A DNA stretch of 12,424 nucleotides from contig DUOL01000003.1 in NCBI GenBank assembly GCA_012838875.1, positions 1-12,424 of the forward strand, read 5' to 3'. The stretch is from Bacteroidales bacterium (GTDB lineage: Bacteria > Bacteroidota > Bacteroidia > Bacteroidales > WCHB1-69). Made by a program: the position numbers and the translations under genes. This document shows, one piece after another, positions 1-5,867 of the stretch; position 1 is the stretch's first letter; each line of letters opens with the position of its first letter. The notes under the pieces are model-generated. The model made no database searches. It was not told where the DNA came from and worked only from the letters and a program-made list of their open reading frames with translations.

Positions 1-42
1 AGATTCTTTTTCTCGCGGCTTCTTCTCCTTTTCTTGATTAGA

Positions 43-71
43 TTGTTAAATTACAATAATTCGTATCTTTG
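43..71 (+). promoter_or_regulatory. Bacteroidota-type promoter for the TPR-DUF4296-pdxJ-OMP operon
   Basis: TATCTTTG at 64-71 is an exact match to the Bacteroidota -7 consensus TAnnTTTG, and TTG at 43-45 sits about 18 nt upstream where the -33 element is expected. Transcription would begin near 76-80, leaving a leader of roughly 15-20 nt before the ATG at 96. The position also decides the gene start: the in-frame TTG at 69 lies inside the -7 element and so cannot be the start codon of the transcript. Bases 1-42 hold no gene I can assign. Confidence 0.75.
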
Positions 72-95
72 CACGTTGAAAATTCAAACGAAATC

Positions 96-1505
96 ATGCA
101 TAGAATTGTCCTATTTGTACTATTCTTAACCACTTTATTAATTTCGCCCGTTTCTGCGCAGAAGAATAATAAAACTGCTTCTCAAAAGGTAACGGAGGCT
201 GAGCGAAGCCAATCTTCTCAATTTGCTGATGCTCTTCGTGAATACTATGCTGATGACCATTTGTCTGCTGAAAAGAGTTTTCGCAAAATTCTTTCTCTCA
301 ATGAGCGTCATGCTCCTTCATATTATATGCTTTATAAGATTAAAAAGGAGCAAAAAAGGTACAATGATGCAATTTCTTACCTCAACGAGGCATTGAAAAT
401 AGACTCCAAAAACAGCTGGTATAAAGAGGAGTTGGCTACTACATACGATTTGGTTGAAAGTTATGATAAATCGGCTAAACTCTGGCTGGCTTTGTCAAAA
501 GAGAAGCCTACAATGGAACATTATCTCTTTTCTTTGGCTGATGCCTACCTTAATTTGAAAAAATTTGAAAAAGTAATTCGAGTTTACGATAAGTTGGAAG
601 TAATTATGGGCTATAACGATGAGATTACGGAAGCAAAAAAGAATATTTGGCTGTATTTGAATAAAGTACAAAAGGCGGCAAACGAATACGACCGTTTGAT
701 TAAAGAGTTTCCTTCGGAAATCAAGTATTATATAAGCGCAGGCAACATCTACCTTACAAATGATTATCCTAATAAAGCCCTCCCCTATTTTGAAAAAGCA
801 GCTCAAATAAATCCTCAAGATGTCCAACTTCAAATCGCTTTTTATGATTATTATAAAACGGTCGGCAATAAATCGGCGGCGTATAATGCCTTACTCAATT
901 TGATAAGAAATCGTGATTTCCCTGTCGAAGATAAATTGGGCAGCGTAAAATCTCTTTTCAGTGCTTTTATGCTAAATATTACCGGTGATAATCTTAGTAA
1001 AAAGGATATGCTGGAGATTGTAACGACTTTTACTCAATACCAACCCGAAGTTGCAGACGGTTGGTCATTTTTGGCAACTCTTCATCTTATTGATAATAAA
1101 TATGAAGAAGGAAGAGCGGCTTTAGAAAAAGTTCTTGCACTTGACGTTTCTCGTTATACTGTTTGGGAAGACTATTTTTATGTTTTATCGCGATTAAATG
1201 ATTTTAAAACGCTCATTTCAAAAGATGAGAGTGTTCACGAGCTTTTTCCGACTAATGCCATGTTGCTATACACGCTTGGGGTGGCTTATTTGAATGAAAA
1301 AAGACCCGAACGAGCTTCCGAACTCTTTAAAGAAGCAATGCCGTTCGCTTTCGACAATTTTCTACTTGCCAAAATATATTACATGCTGGGAAATGCTAAC
1401 TTTGAACTTAATAATGAAGAGGAGGCTGTAAAAAATTGGAAATTAGCTAAGAAAAAAGGATTGAACTCTCAAGAATTAATTGATAAATTATCAAAATATG
1501 AATAG
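96..1505 (+). CDS. Exported tetratricopeptide-repeat protein
   Basis: This 469-residue protein begins with a signal peptide (residues 1-22, hydrophobic core VLFVLFLTTLLI, probable cleavage after the S-A-Q near 20-22). The rest is almost wholly helical TPR-like repeats. The clearest units are around residues 70-110 (A-x-S-Y-L-N-E-A-L-K-I-D), 205-240 (Y-I-S-A-G-N-I-Y then K-A-L-P-Y-F-E-K-A-A-Q-I-N-P), 320-355 and 385-460. TPR arrays act as protein-binding scaffolds. With a signal peptide and no lipobox or further membrane segment, this one should work in the periplasm or at the inner face of the outer membrane. It resembles the Bacteroidota TPR proteins found in small envelope operons, but I cannot name a partner. 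ATG 96 is preferred over TTG 69 because the latter lies in the promoter and would add nine residues before the signal peptide. Its stop overlaps the next gene by 8 nt, suggesting translational coupling. Confidence 0.85.
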   Translation: MHRIVLFVLFLTTLLISPVSAQKNNKTASQKVTEAERSQSSQFADALREYYADDHLSAEKSFRKILSLNERHAPSYYMLYKIKKEQKRYNDAISYLNEALKIDSKNSWYKEELATTYDLVESYDKSAKLWLALSKEKPTMEHYLFSLADAYLNLKKFEKVIRVYDKLEVIMGYNDEITEAKKNIWLYLNKVQKAANEYDRLIKEFPSEIKYYISAGNIYLTNDYPNKALPYFEKAAQINPQDVQLQIAFYDYYKTVGNKSAAYNALLNLIRNRDFPVEDKLGSVKSLFSAFMLNITGDNLSKKDMLEIVTTFTQYQPEVADGWSFLATLHLIDNKYEEGRAALEKVLALDVSRYTVWEDYFYVLSRLNDFKTLISKDESVHELFPTNAMLLYTLGVAYLNEKRPERASELFKEAMPFAFDNFLLAKIYYMLGNANFELNNEEEAVKNWKLAKKKGLNSQELIDKLSKYE

Positions 1506-1869
1506 AAAAATTCTTTTTTTCATTCTACTATCCCTCTCATTCGTTTTGATTGATTGTAACCATCGTTCTAACAATGAAACACAAAAGAGCGATAATGAGA
1601 AAATCATTGACTATCCCGTCATGGTCAATCTTTTAATTGATTGCTATTTAACTGAGGGAGAGATATTTACAAACGCACAACAAGAGGATAAACGAGAATA
1701 TACACGATATTGTTATCGTGAACTTTTTCAAAAATATGAGATAACAGACCGTCAATTTCAAGCTTCTATAGATTACTATTTACAAGATAAAGAAACTGCG
1801 GAAACATTAATGGAAGAGGTAAATATGAGGCTTAATTTTCTTAGGGATTCCACACAAAAAATAGAGTAA
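1498..1869 (+). CDS. DUF4296 family putative lipoprotein
   Basis: The 123-residue product has a hydrophobic export signal (residues 4-18) ending at Cys20 in the context L-I-D-C. It then has a polar linker (about 21-35) and a helical domain with the pattern of the Bacteroidota DUF4296 family: a helix at L-L-I-D-C-Y-L-T-E-G, a central Y-R-E-L-F-Q-K-Y-E-I-T-D-R-Q-F, then a short S-I-D-Y-Y helix and a terminal E-x-V-N-x-R-L. No biochemical function is established for DUF4296 as far as I know. Asp at lipobox position -1 is unusual (Gly, Ala or Ser is normal), so lipidation is likely but not certain. The ATG at 1498 is chosen because it gives a compact signal sequence and overlaps the upstream stop as ATGAATAG. 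An in-frame start 18 nt upstream would put extra residues in front of the signal. pdxJ follows after 2 nt, so the gene is in the same transcript. Confidence 0.8.
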   Translation: MNRKILFFILLSLSFVLIDCNHRSNNETQKSDNEKIIDYPVMVNLLIDCYLTEGEIFTNAQQEDKREYTRYCYRELFQKYEITDRQFQASIDYYLQDKETAETLMEEVNMRLNFLRDSTQKIE

Positions 1870-1871
1870 CC

Positions 1872-2591
1872 ATGCAAACAAGACTAAGTGTTAATGTTAA
1901 TAAAATAGCGACGTTACGTAACGCTCGCGGCGGCAATTTACCGAATCTTAAACAAGTGGTACTCGATTGCGAAAGGTTTGGTGCTGAAGGAATTACGGTA
2001 CACCCGCGTCCTGACGGGCGACATATCCGCTACAGCGATGTCTATGACCTTAAGAAAATCGTAACTACTGAATTTAATATTGAGGGCTATCCCTCGAAGG
2101 AGTTTATCGAATTGGTTCTTGACGTTAAACCGACACAAGTTACCTTAGTTCCCGACCCTCCCGAAGCACTTACTTCTAACGATGGTTGGGATACTTTAAA
2201 ATATGCCGATTTCTTGAAGGAGATTATTCATCAATTTAAAAATAGCGGAATTCGCACCTCCATTTTTGTCAACCCGGACGCTAAAATGGTAGAACATGCA
2301 CGGAGTACCGATACTGACCGTATCGAACTTTACACCGAAAGTTATGCTACCAATTATACTACGGATAGAGATGCGGCGATTGCCCCCTTTATTTCAGCCG
2401 CAAAAAAAGCGGAAGAGTTAAATATCGGCTTGAATGCCGGACATGACCTTTCGCTCGTTAATTTGCACTTTTTCAATCAACAAATACCCAATTTATTGGA
2501 AGTCTCAATAGGACATGCCCTGATTTGTGATGCACTCTACTATGGTTTGGAAAAGACAATTTCTCTTTATCTCAATCAGTTAAAGAAATAA
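1872..2591 (+). CDS. pdxJ: Pyridoxine 5'-phosphate synthase PdxJ
   Basis: PdxJ condenses 3-amino-1-hydroxyacetone 1-phosphate with 1-deoxy-D-xylulose 5-phosphate to form pyridoxine 5'-phosphate, the ring-closing step of the DXP-dependent vitamin B6 pathway in the cytoplasm. At 239 residues it has the normal family length, a TIM barrel. Landmarks are I-A-T-L-R-N-A-R-G-G (12-21), G-I-T-V-H-P-R-P-D-G-R-H-I (40-52), N-I-E-G-Y (69-73), L-V-P-D-P-P (92-97), N-A-G-H-D-L (188-193) and I-G-H-A (213-216). By alignment to the E. coli enzyme from memory, His44, Glu71 and His191 are the catalytic acid/base residues, and all are present. The N-terminal N-V-N-K replaces the D-H of the proteobacterial proteins, as is usual in Bacteroidota. 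It sits inside an envelope-protein operon, 2 nt after the DUF4296 gene and 10 nt before an exported protein gene, so it shares their promoter. Confidence 0.97.
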   Translation: MQTRLSVNVNKIATLRNARGGNLPNLKQVVLDCERFGAEGITVHPRPDGRHIRYSDVYDLKKIVTTEFNIEGYPSKEFIELVLDVKPTQVTLVPDPPEALTSNDGWDTLKYADFLKEIIHQFKNSGIRTSIFVNPDAKMVEHARSTDTDRIELYTESYATNYTTDRDAAIAPFISAAKKAEELNIGLNAGHDLSLVNLHFFNQQIPNLLEVSIGHALICDALYYGLEKTISLYLNQLKK

Positions 2592-2601
2592 ATAAGAGAA
2601 A

Positions 2602-3891
2602 ATGAAAAAGTTGTTCTTATCTATTTTTTTGAGCTTTTTCTTTTTGAGCAACTTTTATGCACAGACAACCGATAAAAATCAGTCAGCTCCCGTCTCAACG
2701 GAAATTTTAACGGACGGGAATCTCGCTTACGGCTCTAATTGCCTAACAAACAAGCTATTGAGAACTTTAATCTGGGGCGGACATTTTAATGAGACAGACA
2801 AAGATAAAGTAGCCGCAAAACTCTCTTCGGAAAACAGATTTCGTTTTGATTCCCGCTACTATTTATCTGCAAAGTGGACGCTACCTTCGCAAAATAAATT
2901 CGGATTTTCCATTGGACAACGTTATTTTATTGATGCCGGTTTTTCAAAAAACTTTGCCAAAACTTTGCTTTATGGCAACGCACAATGGGGAAATCAACGT
3001 GTAAATCTCGGCAAACAGAGATTAAGCATGCTACAATACACTTTTTTACAATTTCATTACTCGCCGAAACCGCTCAAATTCAAAAATAATTTTCAACTAT
3101 CCTTTGCTTTAGCGGGAAATTTTTTATTAGGCAACCAATGGACAAAACTTTGTACGCAAAATAGTTGGATAGAGACGACCTTAAATTCAGAAAAATTAGT
3201 GCTGGAAAGCGATATTCTTTATCAAAAAAACAGTAAAAACTTGTTCAACGGCTACGGTACGGGGCTTGACTTAACTATTTCACTTCAAGGAGCTTGGGAT
3301 AAAGGAAAATGGAAAATGGATTATTTTATTCAAGACCTCGGGTTTATTCAATGGAGTAAAAAAAGTTTAGATTTTACACATCATTTTAATATTAATTTTG
3401 AAGGTTTTGTTTTATCTCCCCCGTTCAGCCAAAAGCAATCCATCTTTTCTCCGTTAGTAGATTCATTACAACAAGAGATTGATTTACATACGGATTATAA
3501 ACAAATTTTCTCGTTCACTCCTGCTTCCATTCATTTAGAGAGTGAAATCTTATTCAATGTAAAACCTTCATTAAATACGGGATTCGCACCTTTTGCCACT
3601 GTTTCGTTATTCTCTTACCCGATTTACCGTTTTGGCATCGCTCCTACGGTAGAAATAGAGCAAAAAATAGAAAAAAAAGAAGATATTTTTAAATTCTTGT
3701 TCCCAATATCATTTAGTAATTTATATGGGTTAGGCATTGGTTTACAGATGGGGTATGAGGCTAAACGATGGAGTAAAACGGAAAGTTACATTTATCGTTA
3801 TCGTTGTTTTTTAGGTATTTCTGAATTTAATTTTCGGGGCACTTCCGGCTACGGGGGTGTAACATTCTGTTTTTCAGCAACTAAAAATTAA
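2602..3891 (+). CDS. Exported protein of unknown function, probable outer-membrane beta-barrel
   Basis: The 429-residue product starts with a clear signal peptide (K-K then F-L-S-I-F-L-S-F-F-F-L, cleavage after F-Y-A near residue 20). The mature part is rich in alternating polar/aromatic stretches typical of transmembrane beta strands, for example around residues 80-130 (W-T-L-P, F-G-F-S-I-G-Q-R-Y-F, L-Y-G-N-A-Q-W), 150-185 and 340-429 (P-T-V-E-I-E, I-G-L-Q-M-G-Y-E). It ends in a beta-like strand, V-T-F-C-F, followed by a short polar tail, so the last residue is not the classic terminal aromatic. I do not recognise the family with confidence; Bacteroidota DUF5723-like barrels are a weak possibility. 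The ATG follows pdxJ by 10 nt with an A-rich leader, so it is co-transcribed. The stop overlaps that of the convergent yqgE gene by 4 nt. Confidence 0.8.
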   Translation: MKKLFLSIFLSFFFLSNFYAQTTDKNQSAPVSTEILTDGNLAYGSNCLTNKLLRTLIWGGHFNETDKDKVAAKLSSENRFRFDSRYYLSAKWTLPSQNKFGFSIGQRYFIDAGFSKNFAKTLLYGNAQWGNQRVNLGKQRLSMLQYTFLQFHYSPKPLKFKNNFQLSFALAGNFLLGNQWTKLCTQNSWIETTLNSEKLVLESDILYQKNSKNLFNGYGTGLDLTISLQGAWDKGKWKMDYFIQDLGFIQWSKKSLDFTHHFNINFEGFVLSPPFSQKQSIFSPLVDSLQQEIDLHTDYKQIFSFTPASIHLESEILFNVKPSLNTGFAPFATVSLFSYPIYRFGIAPTVEIEQKIEKKEDIFKFLFPISFSNLYGLGIGLQMGYEAKRWSKTESYIYRYRCFLGISEFNFRGTSGYGGVTFCFSATKN

Positions 3892-4466
3892 TTATAAGAC
3901 AAATATTCAGGGACTTGCAACCAATGCAGGTACTCTTCCCCTAAATTAATCACTGCATTTTCCCAAATCTTATGCGGCTCCGTTTTAAATATCAAGTCGG
4001 GGTTTGCATTTCCCACTACCCACATATTCTGCTCAATCTCTTGTTGCAGTTGTCCCGGATACCAACCGGAATAGCCGATAAAAAATTTAAAATCTATCTC
4101 GCTATTTGGATTTTCTTCTACCATTTTCAATAAATTATCGTCAAATCCGGTATAAATTCCGGGTAATAATTTAGAGAAGTTTGGAGAAGGGAAATTGTGA
4201 ACGGCAAAAATCATTTTTTCAACGACGGGACCTCCAAAATAGAGCGACTCTTTAATTTTAATCTCCGGTAATAAATCTTGTAAACGGTAAGTAGATTTTT
4301 TATTTAATATCAATCCGACACAATTCTTATCATCATAATCGGTTAAGAGGACCACACTTCTATTAAAAAACGGGTCATTATAGAAAGGCACGGCAATAAG
4401 AATACGCCCCTCCAGAACATCCAAGTTAGTAGGTTTGACTTTTAAGAAATCTTCGACCGTGTTCAT
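3888..4466 (-). CDS. yqgE: YqgE/AlgH (UPF0301) family protein
   Basis: The 192-residue cytoplasmic protein has the signature blocks of the YqgE/AlgH family: G-R-I-L-I-A-V-P-F-Y-N-D-P-F-F-N-R-S-V-V-L-L (20-41), G-L-I-L-N-K (51-56), Y-F-G-G-P-V (76-81) and F-I-G-Y-S-G-W-Y-P-G-Q-L (129-140), followed by the conserved E-I-E and W149 region. Length is normal (about 180-200). The molecular function of the family is unsettled; the AlgH name comes from a regulatory link to alginate in Pseudomonas and says little here. In many proteobacteria the gene neighbours ruvX; that linkage is absent here. It is transcribed alone from a promoter at 4502-4533 that faces the murL promoter, and its stop shares a TTAA tetranucleotide with the stop of the converging outer-membrane protein gene. 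Confidence 0.93.
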   Translation of the reverse strand: MNTVEDFLKVKPTNLDVLEGRILIAVPFYNDPFFNRSVVLLTDYDDKNCVGLILNKKSTYRLQDLLPEIKIKESLYFGGPVVEKMIFAVHNFPSPNFSKLLPGIYTGFDDNLLKMVEENPNSEIDFKFFIGYSGWYPGQLQQEIEQNMWVVGNANPDLIFKTEPHKIWENAVINLGEEYLHWLQVPEYLSYN

Positions 4467-4480
4467 ACTTCAATTTTTAT

Positions 4481-4488
4481 TATTTTTG
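4481..4488 (+). promoter_or_regulatory. -7 element for murL, interlocked with the yqgE promoter
   Basis: TATTTTTG at 4481-4488 matches TAnnTTTG exactly. The predicted start point is near 4494, giving a leader of about 50 nt before the murL ATG at 4546. No exact TTG is present at the -33 distance (around 4458-4462 reads cgtgttc), so the promoter may be moderate in strength. It lies within the predicted 5' leader of the oppositely directed yqgE transcript. Confidence 0.55.
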
Positions 4489-4501
4489 TCAAAACTTTTA
4501 G

Positions 4502-4533
4502 CAAAGATACTAAAAGAACTTTTAATTTCCCAA
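4502..4533 (-). promoter_or_regulatory. Promoter for yqgE, facing the murL promoter
   Basis: On the minus strand, TATCTTTG runs from 4509 down to 4502, an exact -7 consensus. A TTG at 4533-4531 about 21 nt upstream could serve as the -33 element. The predicted start is near 4496, about 30 nt before the yqgE ATG at 4466. The element falls within the leader of the murL transcript. Confidence 0.6.
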
Positions 4534-4545
4534 TTTTGTTCAAAT

Positions 4546-5817
4546 ATGGTTGATAATTTGCAAAAATATATTGATTTAAGGCAAAAATATCCCTCATTTA
4601 CTTATGAACAATTCACTTATTCTTTCAAAAAGGAAAACAGATTATCAATAGAGTTCCATTTTTCGGTAGACAATTCATACCATTTTCGTCCAAAAATGGA
4701 GTTAAATCTTGGGAACTATATCACTCCTTCTAGTAACAATATTGAGATTGAAGGAATTATTTTTCATCTTGGCTTAATAGAAATGATTAGTTATTGGAAG
4801 GCTTTTTGTTCGCCTATCATCGTTATTAAGCCGTATCGCTTGAGCATAGAACAAGAAAATTGGTGGAAGAAACTGTTCAGAAAAGGGTTAGGAGAATTTT
4901 TTTTCCAGAATGGCATTTCTCCTGATTTTGCTAACCTTATAACATTTGAATATCCGATCTCTTCGACCTATTTCGCATCCTCATCATTTCCTTACGTTCC
5001 CACATCGCAAAAGGTTATCGTTCCTATTGGCGGGGGCAAGGACTCCGTAGTTACGCTTGAGACATTGCGCAAAGAGAAGGAGGTTATTCCTTTCATTATC
5101 AATCCGCGTGGTGCCACCTTTGATTGTGCTAAGCAAGCCGGATTTATAAACGAAGAGGATATCATTATTTTACAACGCGAAATTGCACCGCTACTTCTTG
5201 AATTGAATAAACAAGGTTTTCTCAACGGGCACACGCCCTTTTCGGCGATGCTCGCCTTCTACACACTCTTAGTTGCAACGCTTACCTCCGTTCGCGACAT
5301 TGCCCTCTCCAACGAAGCAAGTGCCAACGAGCCGACCATTCCCGGAACCGATATTAATCACCAATACTCTAAATCGCTTGAATTTGAAACGGATTTCCAA
5401 TATTATGTTAAAACTTTCATGAATGATTGTTGCCACTATTTTAGCTATTTGCGACCTTATACGGAATTAGAAATTGCGGAAAAATTTGCGACATTCACCG
5501 ATTACCATTTCATATTTAAGAGCTGTAACGCCGGCAGTAAAGAGAACAGATGGTGTTGTTCCTGCTCTAAATGCTTATTCGCCTATCTTATTCTCTCTCC
5601 ATTTATTGAAGATGAAAAAATGATTCAAATATTTAGTGAAGATTTACTCAATAAGGAAGAGTTACTACCCTATTTTGAAGAACTCACCGGGATAGCAGAA
5701 AATAAGCCTTTTGAATGTGTCGGCACTATTGATGAGGTGAATAAAGCCGTTCAAATGATAAAAGAGAGCCGAAAGGAAAAACTGCTCATTAAGCACTATT
5801 TTCACTTCCGTCATTAA
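4546..5817 (+). CDS. murL: MurL-like UDP-N-acetylmuramoyl-L-alanyl-L-glutamate epimerase
   Basis: MurL, described in Xanthomonas, inverts the terminal L-Glu of UDP-MurNAc-L-Ala-L-Glu to D-Glu in an ATP-dependent cytoplasmic reaction. With an L-Glu-adding MurD2 it replaces glutamate racemase MurI plus ordinary MurD in peptidoglycan synthesis. This 423-residue protein matches the family layout as I recall it. It has a beta-rich N-terminal part with F-R-P-K (1-150) and a PP-loop-like G-G-G-K-D-S at 162-167. N-G-H-T-P (227-231), S-N-E-A-S (255-259) and H-Q-Y-S-K-S-L-E-F-E (272-281) follow. A cysteine cluster, C327 plus C337/C338, C340 and C343 in R-W-C-C-S-C-S-K-C, could bind zinc. K-P-F-E-C-V-G is at 387-393. 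The ATG at 4546 is preferred: the frame is open back to 4435, but those codons overlap the yqgE start and precede the promoter. No murD-like gene is in the window. A PP-loop enzyme of different substrate is the alternative. The family call is firm; the substrate is inferred. Confidence 0.82.
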   Translation: MVDNLQKYIDLRQKYPSFTYEQFTYSFKKENRLSIEFHFSVDNSYHFRPKMELNLGNYITPSSNNIEIEGIIFHLGLIEMISYWKAFCSPIIVIKPYRLSIEQENWWKKLFRKGLGEFFFQNGISPDFANLITFEYPISSTYFASSSFPYVPTSQKVIVPIGGGKDSVVTLETLRKEKEVIPFIINPRGATFDCAKQAGFINEEDIIILQREIAPLLLELNKQGFLNGHTPFSAMLAFYTLLVATLTSVRDIALSNEASANEPTIPGTDINHQYSKSLEFETDFQYYVKTFMNDCCHYFSYLRPYTELEIAEKFATFTDYHFIFKSCNAGSKENRWCCSCSKCLFAYLILSPFIEDEKMIQIFSEDLLNKEELLPYFEELTGIAENKPFECVGTIDEVNKAVQMIKESRKEKLLIKHYFHFRH

Positions 5818-5834
5818 CAATCTTAGAATTTGAG

Positions 5835-5867
5835 CGTAAGGTACGCCGTCTCGGCGTCATTGTTACG
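5835..5867. terminator. Hairpin across the murL/glyS convergent junction
   Basis: ACGCCG (5843-5848), a TCT loop and CGGCGT (5852-5857) make a perfect 6-bp GC-rich stem. It is nested in an outer perfect pair CGTAA (5835-5839) / TTACG (5863-5867), separated by 3 and 5 unpaired bases. It occupies most of the 45-nt gap between the two converging genes and overlaps the glyS stop codon. Neither strand has a U-tract after it, so a classic intrinsic terminator is doubtful. A 3'-end stabilising or processing structure is equally possible. Confidence 0.4.

Noticed and set aside
1..42. Possible end of an upstream gene
   Set aside because: Short frames run in from the left edge but none is long enough to assign; the segment is pyrimidine-rich without a recognisable motif.
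69..95. Longer TPR protein starting at TTG 69
   Set aside because: The TTG lies inside the -7 promoter element and adds nine residues ahead of a complete signal peptide; ATG 96 is the better start.
495..833. Minus-strand frame of 112 codons within the TPR gene
   Set aside because: It is antisense to a well-supported TPR coding region, has Cys/Phe/Ile-rich composition without family features, and has no promoter.
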